64,000 nucleotides of DNA from Strigamia acuminata (taxonomy: Eukaryota > Arthropoda > Chilopoda > Geophilomorpha > Linotaeniidae): assembly GCA_949358305.1 (NCBI GenBank), contig OX442315.1, forward strand, positions 28,298,427 to 28,362,426. Reading direction: 5' to 3'. Made by a program: the position numbers and the translations under genes. Positions 46,701-56,700 of the stretch are shown here, in pieces. The notes below the pieces were generated by a model. The model saw only the letters and a program-made list of their open reading frames with translations, was not told the origin of the DNA and ran no database searches. Numbering within the stretch: position 1 is the stretch's first letter; every line of letters starts with the position of its first letter.

Positions 46701-46979
46701 AACAAGAAATGTGGCAACCTTAACGGTTGCGGTATGTTGGCCATTCCAGAAGTGCTGAAACCATTGGACAAAGGACCGTTTTCATCGTTTGCGCCGTCAA
46801 TGTCGCATTACATGCACAACTCCAACATGCAAATGTCGATGCCTGGTTCATTCGTGTCAGGACCGCCTATGAACATGTCGACGTCTGGTTTGTCACTGGC
46901 GACTAATACCGGCCTGCACCTGGGACACAGCGGTTTGTCTCTGGCCACATCGAACAGTATGGTGGGTGCAATGGCTTGA
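25517..46979 (+). CDS. GATA2/3: GATA1/2/3-class zinc-finger transcription factor (GATA-2/GATA-3-like), whole coding region, 5 exons
   Basis: Joined CDS: 25517-25757, 28375-28965, 30217-30362, 36153-36278, 46626-46979, giving 485 residues. The product is a nuclear, sequence-specific DNA-binding regulator of WGATAR sites; in animals this class controls blood, neural and ectodermal fates. Domains in order: N-terminal PDEVDVFF patch (about 38-45), QVCRP block (87-91), FPPTPPKD (158-165), N-finger with CX2C-X17-CX2C at C282/C285/C303/C306, C-finger at C336/C339/C357/C360, a basic tail (about 369-396) and a diverged C-terminus ending SMVGAMA. All five exons meet at GT-AG junctions and the phases (1,1,0,0) keep the frame. 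Length is close to vertebrate GATA2/3 (about 440-480). The full two-finger region and N-terminal motifs exclude GATA4/5/6 and single-finger arthropod or fungal forms. Junctions were read by eye, without transcript support. Confidence 0.95.
25758..28374 (+). other. GATA intron 1
   Basis: A phase-1 intron, GTAAGT to TTAG. It has long T-rich tracts near 25780-25815 and 27470-27510 and a TTTA repeat at 27698-27748. I see no exon-like or mobile sequence in it. A small TTA/ATT-rich stretch (27400-27800) is the least complex part. Confidence 0.9.
27698..27748. repeat. TTTA tetranucleotide repeat in intron 1
   Basis: Two runs of TTTA copies separated by a short interruption near 27715-27730. Confidence 0.9.
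28375..28965 (+). CDS. GATA2/3: GATA gene coding exon 2 (transactivation region, residues 81-278)
   Basis: The exon follows acceptor TTTTCTTAG (ending at 28374) and ends before donor GTAAGG at 28966. It completes a Gly codon at the start and leaves one nucleotide of a Glu codon at the end. It encodes the Ser/Pro/His-rich transactivation region. Conserved blocks are QVCRP (87-91), an LHPW segment (97-100), W-C-S-P-F (118-122), HHGSP (128-132), PLSV (135-138), SPHLF (152-156) and FPPTPPKD (158-165). All of these are hallmarks of GATA1/2/3-class proteins. The second half, rich in Ser, Tyr and Gly, is lineage-specific. It ends with a basic R/K/S stretch leading into the N-finger, as in vertebrate GATA3. 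The 591 nt show no frame breaks. Confidence 0.95.
28966..30216 (+). other. GATA intron 2
   Basis: A phase-1 intron, GTAAGG to TTGCAG. A GC-richer patch at 29440-29640 with an ETS-like GCGGAAGT core (about 29463) may be regulatory. The part from 29735 to 30110 is poly(T)/TTTA low-complexity DNA. Nothing coding was recognised. Confidence 0.9.
30217..30362 (+). CDS. GATA2/3: GATA gene coding exon 3 (N-terminal zinc finger, residues 278-326)
   Basis: This 146-nt exon lies between acceptor CCTTGCAG (ending at 30216) and donor GTGAGT (30363). It encodes EGRECVNCG through KPKRRL, almost identical to vertebrate GATA2/3. Zinc ligands are C282, C285, C303 and C306 with 17 residues between the pairs ([15 protein letters not shown] core). 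In vertebrate relatives this finger contacts FOG-type cofactors and stabilises binding at double GATA sites; whether that holds here is inference. The exon starts in phase 1 (completing Glu-278) and ends in phase 0 after Leu-326. Length and boundaries match the N-finger exon of vertebrate GATA2/3 genes as I know them. Confidence 0.97.
30363..36152 (+). other. GATA intron 3
   Basis: A phase-0 intron between the two finger exons. It contains the hairpin at 30458-30541 and mostly AT-rich sequence with A/T homopolymers (31589-31604, 34725-34740, 35750-35790). A GC-richer patch at 34190-34450 is open in both strands but resembles no protein I know. No mobile element was recognised. Confidence 0.9.
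30458..30541 (+). ncRNA. Pre-miRNA-like hairpin in intron 3
   Basis: An 84-nt imperfect palindrome lies 95 nt after the N-finger exon. The outer stem is 10 bp (GCATTCAAAC with GTTTGAATGC), then come an internal loop, a middle stem (ATCCAA with TTGGAT, extended past a bulge) and a 9-bp top stem (CATTGAAAC with GTTTCAATG) closed by a 6-nt loop. It matches no microRNA I know. It could equally be a small foldback repeat, so the RNA call is weak. Confidence 0.25.
36153..36278 (+). CDS. GATA2/3: GATA gene coding exon 4 (C-terminal zinc finger, residues 327-368)
   Basis: This 126-nt, 42-codon phase-0 exon lies between acceptor GAACAG (ending at 36152) and donor GTAAGT (36279). It encodes [10 protein letters not shown] through YYKLHN with zinc ligands C336, C339, C357 and C360. 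This finger, with the following basic tail, is the part that recognises the GATA core in the DNA major groove. The linker [13 protein letters not shown] is diagnostic of the metazoan GATA family. Small differences from vertebrates are K340 for Q and Q351/E354 in the NxNGxP turn. The acceptor has a weak pyrimidine tract (TTTTGGCCGAACAG), but the protein match fixes the boundary. Separate exons for the two fingers are the usual arrangement. Confidence 0.97.
36670..37230. promoter_or_regulatory. CpG-rich island in intron 4 with X-box and CCAAT motifs
   Basis: GC/CpG-rich block about 0.4 kb after the C-finger exon. It carries a near-perfect palindromic RFX X-box GTTGCCGAGCAAC (36767-36779) and several ATTGG/CCAAT-type motifs (near 36827 and 36914). 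Open frames on both strands are composition effects. It could be an intronic enhancer or an internal promoter. Confidence 0.35.
39700..39960. promoter_or_regulatory. Very GC-rich island in intron 4
   Basis: A sharp GC/CpG-rich block (SP/EGR-like AGCGGGGGCGG near 39731) between AT-rich flanks. It is open in several frames on both strands for about 250-350 nt, as expected for high GC. No frame gives a recognisable domain or a clear donor, so it is listed as a candidate regulatory island rather than an exon. Confidence 0.35.
43201..43263. promoter_or_regulatory. E-box cluster in intron 4
   Basis: CATCTG (43201), CAGGTG (43212 and 43231) and CACCTG (43258) give four E-boxes in 63 bp. CAGGTG boxes are bound by E-protein/bHLH dimers and by Snail/ZEB repressors. 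Function is inferred from motif density only. Confidence 0.3.
46160..46184. repeat. CATTTGG heptanucleotide repeat in intron 4
   Basis: Three exact copies of CATTTGG and a partial fourth, about 450 bp before exon 5. Confidence 0.9.
46626..46979 (+). CDS. GATA2/3: GATA gene coding exon 5 (basic tail and C-terminus, residues 369-485, stop)
   Basis: The exon follows acceptor TTTTGCAG (ending at 46625) and runs to TGA at 46977-46979. It starts with [18 protein letters not shown] (369-386), the basic tail that completes the C-finger DNA-binding domain, then a Ser/Lys stretch to about 396 that probably serves in nuclear import. The rest is Ser/Met-rich and diverged: a short N-G-C-G-M-L segment, an SGLSLAT heptapeptide present twice (about 455-461 and 470-476, 15 residues apart), and the end SNSMVGAMA, which resembles the SSMVTAMG end of vertebrate GATA3. 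No frame problems are visible. It is separated from exon 4 by the longest intron of the gene (10.3 kb). Confidence 0.95.
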   Translation, partial: VNRPLTMKKEGIQTRNRKLSSKSKKNKKCGNLNGCGMLAIPEVLKPLDKGPFSSFAPSMSHYMHNSNMQMSMPGSFVSGPPMNMSTSGLSLATNTGLHLGHSGLSLATSNSMVGAMA

Positions 46980-47180
46980 GGAAACGCGTCCCACGGCTGC
47001 CAGAAGTACCATCTCTTAGTGCCCGACGGGGCACAGGCACGGCCGTGGAAAGAGCCTGATGGGTTTGGCCCCTTCCCGCAATCATCGTCTCGCTGGCTTA
47101 GTCCCTGAGTGCCAACGACAAGACATAACTTTCTCACCAGATGTCACTGCCAGCGAAGCGAATTACATTTATCGTGTGTT

Positions 47181-47186
47181 AATAAA
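47181..47186 (+). terminator. Proximal poly(A) signal AATAAA
   Basis: A canonical hexamer about 200 nt after the GATA stop codon. A GT-rich stretch follows within 30-70 nt, as expected for a cleavage site near 47200-47210. Confidence 0.6.
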
Positions 47187-47470
47187 GCTCGAATTGCAAG
47201 ATGAAAGAAATTGAGAATGTGATTGATAGCTGGTTGATGGGGTTTTTTTTGTGCACTACACAGACGACACACTTTTAATCAGATGGTGGGACAGGAAGTA
47301 GTAGCCGTGTACAGAATCGCGTTCTTCTTGTGTTTCACTAATATTATTATATGAAAAAAAAAAAATTTAACAAAAAAAAACGATAAACAAAAGAGCAGGC
47401 AATACCACATTTTTCTCAATGTACTTATTCCTGTAGTTGGTATCATGAACTGAGTGTGAATTATTAATTG

Positions 47471-47521
47471 CTATTATTATTATTATTATTATTATAAATT
47501 AATTATTAATTAATTAATTAA

Positions 47522-47552
<31 letters not shown>
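47471..47552. repeat. ATT / TTAA microsatellite in 3' UTR region
   Basis: Two ATT arrays separated by TTAA copies. It lies between the two candidate poly(A) signals, so only the longer 3' UTR would include it. Confidence 0.95.
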
Positions 47553-47708
47553 GCATTTAGTATATAACTTATAGCGCAGCGGAAAAACGGAATTCATAGT
47601 CGTAAAACCGCTGTTTTTCGCTGAAATCACTTGTTTTGCAGTTCAGTTTTCCTCTTTTTTCCTTTTATTTTTTTCCTTTGTACAAATCTTGTGTCTACGT
47701 GTACTTAC

Positions 47709-47714
47709 AATAAA
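47709..47714 (+). terminator. Distal poly(A) signal AATAAA
   Basis: A second canonical hexamer about 730 nt after the stop, with T-rich sequence before it and a GTGTACTT element about 20 nt after it. It would give a longer 3' UTR. No transcript evidence is available. Confidence 0.4.
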
Positions 47715-47730
47715 AAGTGAAGAGAAATGG

Positions 47731-50700
47731 CGTGTACTTAATAACGAGAAAGAAAGAAAAGAAAAGAAAAAAAATAAAGAAAAGTTGGGGGCGCGGCTGC
47801 TGATTACCCCCGGTGCTCGACAGATTTATGCGCTGCATTTTACGCTTAATTAATGAGTCCGATAAATCTAGAGAAGACACCGCTAGAGACCCGTCTTGAC
47901 AGCCCAAGAAATCGACGTTTCTCACACACATCAAATCCCCTGCAAGAAATATGGCCGTTACGACCAGCAGATAGACTGTAATTAAGGTATGGCCAGATTT
48001 GTTTCTTCTTTTTCCCGCTTCTAATTGGTAACTAGGAGGAAGGATATGATCAAAATATCTTGTCCGAGAAATTATCGGTCAGGTGGATATTTACACATGG
48101 ACGCGTAAACGGGTTAATTTCAGACTCCATTAAACTTATTTATTATACAACATTTTTATATTGATATATTTAAAATTAAAACTTATAAAAAGTATTACTA
48201 CCGGCATGTTTTTAAATTTTAGAAAAACAAATGGCAATAAGACTGGATTAATAATGAATGAAATAATAAAGTTTTATTGGATAAAAAGGGAAAAGTAACA
48301 GACCTATTTTTTATTTCATTTCTTAATAATAACTCTTAGTTCTCATGTTAAAAAAAAATTAAAACTCATCCAACACCGGAGTAATTTGTTTTTTCCTTAT
48401 TCCTTTTCCAAATATGTTTTTTTTTTGCTGTTGTTGTTCATTTAAGATTGTATGTATGGGAATGGAATAAAGACGTCTCCTCCTCCTCGTTGTTAGTTCC
48501 GGGGGCAGAGGATTGAAGTGAGTGCGGTCAGTGAGCGAGTGTGCGGATTCGTGTGTGTTCTACTGATAAGAATCAAACAAGTCTTCATCACTTGGTATCA
48601 AACTTGTTGGGAAAACAAATCTCTCTTCTATTACTCTAATTAGACAGTTCCCAAACTTAAACGGAAAATTACTGCTGCTCCCCAATAACTTGCTGCTCTC
48701 AGCGGCCCACGGAGCCCACATTTGGCTCGCCAACAGATTCACATAATCAACTCTATTTTAAACGATAAATTAATGCCCGCTGAAAACAACTGAACCGATA
48801 CGATCGCCAAATTACGGGTTTGAGGCCCATATAGCCGACCACATCGTGATGCGAGCAGCCCACGAGGAAGTAAACGAAAACGGCGACGAACAAAATTTGG
48901 AATCAACACTCAATTTGACGCAGTATAACTTAACTTACTGTGTATACACTACGTCTATGGGAGGATGTGTCTGGTCTAACTTCATTTAGAGAAAATCATG
49001 TAACTCAAAATTATTTATTTTATTTATTATTTATTTATTCTCCGCCAATTCGTTTCTAATATCAACTTCTATTTTTTTCTTTTGCGTATGTTTTTAATAA
49101 AGAGAAAATTCAATGATAATTTTAATACGCGATTTTTTTCAAAGGCCTTTCACGTATTGAAATTGTCATTTAATTCTTTTTATTACATGTAAACATGAAT
49201 TTTTTTTGAATTAACATAAAAACATCATGAAATAATATTTATAAATTAATTTTGCCATCAAATTTTACACTCAAAACCTGAAACACTTATTCAGTGCAAT
49301 CTGTACGTCAAAGTTGTCAATTAAGTTGTCAGCAATATAAATTTATAACTAATTCCATAGCAATCAAATATAATTTATTAAGTATTTACAACATAAAAAT
49401 TTAAGTTAAAAAGTCTATTTTGATATAATGAGGTTATTTTCTCCAACCTCGTACATTTTATTAGAAAAAAAGCAGCAGGTGATTGAAATATTTGAATTTA
49501 ATGACAAAGGAAAGTTAGCGATATTAGGAATTGAATGGGAACATTAATTTGAGACTTGATGTTGAGGCCACACGCGGCCGTGGAAATAACTCAATTGGCA
49601 GCAATTTCCCCGCCAGATAACAATTCCGGTCATCAAATTGGACGGCCCACCGCTGCAGATCCAAAGCAAAGGGTCAAAGGGGTAACGAACCCCTTCGTTA
49701 TGGTGCCGTAACGGTGAGAAACCAATGAAAAATCGATAGGCGCGCTGTGATCTCGGATGTTGAGTTTGTACCAGATTGAACGGCTGAAACCACCTCCTGC
49801 AGTCCTGCTGGCTTCTTAAGGTGACAAGGCACACATTCACCTGTGAGGCTTATCAAATATGGCAGCTGGGCTACACTTTTCTCACGACCCCATTAAAATT
49901 TCTCCTCCCTCACTTGTAGGGGTCTTGGCCGGTCACTTAATTAAGGGAATTTGCAGCAAATCGAAAACTTTGTGGCACAAAACATAGAGATTATTCAATC
50001 ACACCTGATGGGAGCCGATCATTGCATGATTGAAAGCTACTGACCGAGAGCGAGAATATTAAAAGTGAGATTGAAAATTAAAAAATAATTGAGTAAAAAT
50101 AAAAACAATAAGTGCTTAAGGGTCTAATCAGAGTGTCATTTAAGCTTACAAGTGAGCTGACACTTGGCAACCTACTTAAGGAATTTATTATGCTAGCAGC
50201 CAAGCATACAAATCACCGCATTCACACCCATTAGAATCACAATGGGTGACGCCATTTTGACTTTTTATTTGCGTTCAGGAAGCGTTAAAAAATGAGTTAG
50301 GGTGTGTGTAAATATACGAAAAGAATCATTTCCTTTGGAGAAAATTTAAAACAAGGCTTGTAGTCTGCTATATAAAAGAGATAAGAACTTTTTTCCAAAT
50401 TTTAGACAACTTTAGCATTTTGCAAAAAAAAAAAGAGAAAAATTGTAAAAAGAAAAAAAAAATGTTTTGCACGCGCCATTTGCGTTCGAGGGGATTCATC
50501 AAAATGAAATAGTGCTATCCAAAATTAAGTGAACTTGTTGTAATAAGCATGAGGTCAGTCTTATATTTTTATACATGGTTTATACACGATTTTCTTGTTA
50601 TCTCTCGTGTACACGCACAAGTTTTCTTGATTGGGCAGCAAAGGTTGACGCGTTGGCATTCATCAGAACAGAAGGGAAAGAGAGAGAGAAGTTGCAAGAC

Positions 50701-53700
50701 AAAATAGAAGAGAGGTTTACGAAGAAGTGCTGCTGGTCGCTTGTTATTGTTGTCTTGTCATGTTGACGTGAAATTATAATATCGAATGGCTTATCGAGAT
50801 GACAAGTCGCATTTAATACAATGGACATTATTTACTAATTTATTGAGCTTAGAACTGGGTTGATCTCGTGTTGATATGCTTTGATGCAATAAAGTTACGA
50901 TCATAGATAAAATTGATGACATTCATTTGAGACACTCAGAAACAAAATGGTGCCTCAGAGACTACTAATCCCGTCTCAGGGTGATTTTTTTTTCTTTCTT
51001 TTAGCAAATTATTTTTTTTTCTTGAAAACAAAGACTCCTTAGACTCACCTCATAAATAAAACGTTGATTTAGTGCGGGAAGTGTGGCGAGGCCCTCTGGC
51101 GGCCAGACAGCACAACTAACGAAATGATATCACAAAAGGACTATTAAAAGGTCATTAGCTTGCTAAGTATAAGCAACGCCATGCTCCCACACCAAAGATA
51201 ACCTCTTCAACTAGGGTCATGTAATGAAACGTTGTTAAAAATGTTACAATTTACTTAAGTATTGCTGTTTGTTTGTATGCTTTCCATTAGCGAGTTCGTT
51301 TTGATTTCAATAAAGTTTGCTCATTCTTTAAGCCGATAGGTTTGAGCGCTTTTGCGTAGATTATTTAATTAAGCAGATGTATTTAAGTTTGAAAACTTTT
51401 TGTTAGTTTACTTTTCAACAATCTGCAGAAACAGATCAGTTTGTAAACAGAAGAGGTTTGGCTGTTTCCGTAATATCGAAAATGCTGGATGATAAAAGTT
51501 TTGGGTTCAATCGCAAAAAAAATGTTTTGTTTAAATGCAATTAATAGTATCCAGTAATGGATAGCGATAAAATCTTGCAGACGGAATGGGAAATTTATTA
51601 CACAAAATAAAACGAAGTATCTAAGCTGCGATTAAAGCGGCAGCAGCGGCCTCTGTGGACAAAGAGAGGAAATCAAAAGGGAAGATTTAATCGCCAAACC
51701 CGCGGGAGTCGTGGACGGGGAGGAGTGCAAATACACTTTGAATATTAAACTGGTGACGAAGCGCGTCGTAATGTGATTAAAGCAGGAGACCCTGATTACA
51801 AGCCGTGCTCAAAACACTCGAAACAAAATGAAGAAAAAGAGGAGGAGGAGTGCTGAACGATTTTAAATCGATAGCAGGTGAGTATTTGTGATGTCTTGCG
51901 CTTGCTAATTAAGTGTGATGAATGTGAGGCCTAATATTTTACCCGCAGTTTAATAGACGCAAATAAATTTTCTTTCCTTCCATTAAAGTCTCATCATGAG
52001 CAAATTCCAATCAAAACTCTTGTCTAAGCCAATGGGGCTGTGTCGGTGGACCAAGGTCAACACCTCTCAACAACTACTTATTACCAAAGAAAACATTGTA
52101 TCATGGCTGGCGGCCATTTTGTGGGGGCGGGAAACGCGCTCATATTTCAGCATCAAAACATTCTTCGAAAAAAAAAATCGGGTTTAGTGGGTTGTTAAAA
52201 GCAACAATTTAGATTCAGTTATCATTTTAAGTATGTTTTTATTGTTTTTTTTTCTTTGTTTTGTCTCACAATTTGAAATGAGCTTTTATTCCAGTCGAAA
52301 AAAGAAAAAAAGAAAAAATTGGCGCCCGGTCCGGTGTCATAAAACAAGGCGGGAAAAGTGAGTAGGTGGAGAGGATGAGGATGGGATGGGGGGAACTAGG
52401 CTGCTCTTCCCAATGTGCTCGTTAACTGCGTGATTTATGAAACTGCCTCCAGAGGTCGTTCGGGTCTCACACGTATAGCAATTGAAGCGCGTCCTCCCTC
52501 CACCTTGCCTCGGCGTTCAACCAATTCCAAACCACGCCCCCTCAACGCAACAGCATTTGTGTTACAGCTCATCTCATTCTTCAGTTCTTCAGCGAGCCTC
52601 CCAGCTCCTACGCTTCTTTTCTTTCTTCCCTTTCCAGTTTGAAAGTCATTTGCGATTTGATAGATTTCTCGGTTAATTACACATTTTGTAGCGACCAGGT
52701 TTCGACAAAGTTTTCTTTTCTTTTTCCACTATTTTTCCACAAATGTAGACATTTTTCTACGTTTCTTTCGATTTGTTGTGTTTTCGAGTGCGATTTATGT
52801 ATTTCCATTGGAATTTTTCTTATTTTCTTTTGGATGTTTACAATCGGCTTACACAGCGATGTGAAAAAACATTGCAGTCTGGTGGCGGAATTTAGAAGCT
52901 GGTATTGTGTGTTGAATAGGTCCAACTTAATAAACGTTAGTGTTCTTATCAGTGGGTTAATGTGGCTGGCCCTCACCCTACTCGCCATGAGGCGCCATCC
53001 ATCAGGGGCGCCACCTTGCGAGCGAAAAGAAAAAGGCAAACGGATTGCAAATGGGAAAACGTGAGGTAAGCCACAGAGAAAAGGATAAATCAAAATGATG
53101 ACGCAAATTTGAGTCTTTTATTTGTGAGGAATGTAAACATGACAAGGCGGTAGTCGAACCACACGATGAGGCAGAGCTTCTTTTCTCTGCTTTCTTTCAC
53201 AGATCATGAAACTCCAAAGTGCAACCCTCCCCAAGCCAGTTTTCACTGCACTGCATTCTTTATTACTTATCCAAATAATAAAACGTTTATGAATTTGTGC
53301 GTTGTAAAAACAACGCGGGACGAGGGTGATAGTTAGACGTGATGTAAAAGCAATAAATAACGCGAACTTCCCACATTCCACAAGCGTCGTTTGCTTGGCT
53401 GGTGTATTGAAGGAAGAAGTTGTTGAGGTGAGTGGCAGCAATAAATCTGGCCAAGTTAGGCCTTATCTTATTAGCATCGCAGAATTATTCGTGAAAGCAA
53501 ACACATGATTCACCGAGTGGCAATTAATCGATGATTGACTGCGTTCAGCAATCGCCTCTTCGATTAAACTGGCTTATGGTTTCACCATTTTTTTTTCCGC
53601 TTTATTAATATTAATATTTATTTAGGGTTTTTTTTCCCTCTCAATTTGATAAGATCGCGTGAATGAATTCTTGTTTTTAAATCACCAATTTGGATTAACG

Positions 53701-56700
53701 ATCCGAAGTCGTAAAACAGAATTTCCAGTTAATTATGCACGATTTAAATAAAACAAAAAAAATTAAAAAAAAATTAAAAAAAAAAACGTAACTGGGGAAT
53801 GAAAGTACATAGCGGACAAGTTGAATGACACGCAGTGAAGTGGCAAGAAGAAAATGGTGGGCGTCAAGTATGTTCTTGGCCGTCATCAGTTGACTTTATC
53901 TTGTCATGTTCCTTTGAATTGGATCCCATTTAAAACCATTCATTACTCCCAATTACTCTCGCCTCCAGACTTCTGACATCGGCCATTAGCACCAGACAAT
54001 GATAAGGCGCGCTAGCCTCTGGCCAACGAATTATAACAACGAAAGAAAATGATTTCATTTTCATTTCATCACAAACATTTCATTTTTCTTAAAGTGTCGG
54101 GCGCTGATAGAGTCGTAAAAAGATCCAGAAAAAAAATCAGTTCATGTTATTACTTCGCATTCCTCTCTTAATTTCATTTACAAATTGAATGGAACGAAAA
54201 AAAAAACCGCCATGCACTAAGTAATAGAAAGATCTAAATGCATCTTAAAATTTGTCCTATTTTGAGCTTTCTTATTATTATTATTACATGGACTAGAGTC
54301 ACGTATCCTGTTTTCCTCGGAGTAATTTAGAGAAATTATGTTGAGTAATTGGTTGAGCCAATTCAAAGTATGTGTAGTACGAGACCACCATTGAAGAAGG
54401 TGAAAGAATGGCTTCAAAGAGTGAACTTTATAAGATATGGAGATCCAAAACGTGGCATCGATGATATTGGGGCGGCGATGGTGCCTCGAGCAGCAAAATT
54501 GAACGCCGTTCTGCTTCTCACTATAAATCTCAGCCAAGTGCCAACCTGCCAAACGCGATGATGGGTTTACCGCCGAGCACCAACGCACCCTCTGGCAAAA
54601 CTGCAAAAACGAATTGCTCGAACCAAGCACAAGCAACCTTGCTGCGAACCCGAAATGGCTTTTTCTCCTTTTTTTCCGCAATATTATTAATTTTTTCTCC
54701 TTTTCTTTTCTCTTGAAATAAATAAAAATTACGTTTGTAAACTCGTCATGACTTATGAGTTCAGCGGTGAACGCAGAAAGAAGGAAAAAATTGATAATTG
54801 GGAAAAACGATTAAGTGGACTGGAGGGATTCCAATTGAAACTACTTTTTGCATGAGGGGTCTATAACCACGCCCTCAGGCCGGAAATGCTCTCACCTCAA
54901 ATGGTGAGCACTGCAATTACCCTGTCCAAGATGCTGAGGCCAAATTTTAATCCCGTCCATTATTCACGCCAATCAAGCCTGAGCAGACGACAACACCTGC
55001 CAACGAGGCATTCCTACACATAGTCCACTTTCTTCCAATTTGTCCATGCATCAGAAAATGCGAGACTTTAAGCTGAAATGACATCGCTCATGCGCTTGAT
55101 TAGTTCAGCAAAGATGAACAACGACAGCCAACTGACCACTCTCGATATTATCAACTCTTAATCAGCTGTTGACTCGTCGATTTTTAAGTGTGTTTTTCCA
55201 TTCGAGGAAAAAACTTGAAGGGAAATTGCTTTTGAAATTGATATTTTCAAGGTGTAGATAAACTGTTAAAACACAATTTAGGTTTTAAAAAAAAAATGTT
55301 TTTATAAAAAGGTTGGAAAACTCGGCCTAGAAACGCAAGAGGGGGAAAAAGACGAAAAGGAAGGTGTTACGGGTAATCGTATAACACCCTCTCTTCTTGA
55401 TGAACGTCATTCTAAATCCCCCACCCCTCCAAATGACCGGAACATGTCCGTTCGAAGCGGTCAGTGAAAAAAAATTAAACTAAACGGACGTGTAATTGTA
55501 TTTTTTCGAGCAAAAAAAAAAAAAAAAGAAAAAAAAAAGCGGAATAATGGAGAAAAATCTATAGAATGGAGAAAAGAAAAGAAATGTCTCGAAGGGTTGA
55601 GTGAGGATGTCATTGTGTCCGATTGGAGAAAGACGAAGACGAATGAAGCGAGTGAATACTCGCGTGTGCTTTGCCCGAAGCAGTCGTGTTGTTATTAATG
55701 AGGCGCCTTTAAGTTGGGGAATAATATTCTGAGTTTGGGTTTGAGTCGTCTCGGACGAATGAGGGTTATTTAGATGGGAAATGGACCAGAAGCAACGACC
55801 GGGATCACGAGACAGATTGAAAAGTCAGTGGCCAGGAAATATCTAGAGCAGTAAAGAAAACAAATTGCCTCGTGTCCACTTGACTCAACACTTTTACTGC
55901 TACTTGCAATCTATTAAGTGCACAAATTAATGTTTTGGCTTGAATTGAGTTCGCCATCTTTGTCCCATTGATGGCATTTCCCCCCTCCCTCCTTCTGATA
56001 ACGGCTCGCTCCCTCTCGTTGCTATAAAGAGGGTTTTTGCCCGAATTGAGGTATAGATGGAGAATAGGGTTTTGTGCGTGTGGTGCTTCTATTTTGACTT
56101 TGGCCCGTTTCCGTTTTCATTCCGGGTTTTCCTCTCGGCTGGACAAAAGCTCGGTGTGCGATAAAAGGCGAAAGAAATGGAAGAGGAGATCGGTATCTGC
56201 ACTATCGGAAAAACGAAGAAGGATGAGCAGATGCAGACTGGAAACCACACGACAAAAAAGGATCCCAGCTGGGATTGAAAGATGGAAAAAATGACGACAG
56301 ATCCACCAAACAGATAAGAAATCGTAAAGCAATTTAAGAAAGCGTATTTGTTCTGCTTCGCATCAAGCAAATTGAAAATTGTGTAAATAGAATAGGAAAA
56401 GTTGGCTACAACTCGTATGAGAGGGAAAGTGGAAGGAAGGAAGTTGCTTGTGTTTGACGCAATCTTACTCGTACAATCCTTTGCATCCCAAATCCTATTT
56501 TTTTCTCTTTTGCTTTTAATAAAACTGTTTCAGATGTATAGTGTGTGTGTGGGGTGGGGGAATTGAATTCTTCTTGATGATGGTCATGTGGTCGCCATTA
56601 GATGAAGTGGAGAAGAAAAAAAAGATAAAAGAGGTAGAGATAGGATCAAAATGAGATAAAACAAAATAGCAGTGTGGTTCGGTAATAAAGATGAGATGAT

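Larger units (their letters stand above)
46980..47730 (+). other. GATA2/3: GATA gene 3' untranslated region (inferred extent)
   Basis: The segment directly follows the stop codon. It contains AATAAA at 47181-47186 followed by GU-rich sequence (about 47215-47255), and a second AATAAA at 47709-47714. Two alternative 3' ends (about 47.2 and 47.73 kb) are therefore likely. The longer form would include the ATT microsatellite at 47471-47552. The extent is inferred from signals only. Confidence 0.6.

Noticed and set aside
54217-54681. 154-codon minus-strand frame and opposite 70-codon frame
   Set aside because: Low-complexity ends and no resemblance to any family.
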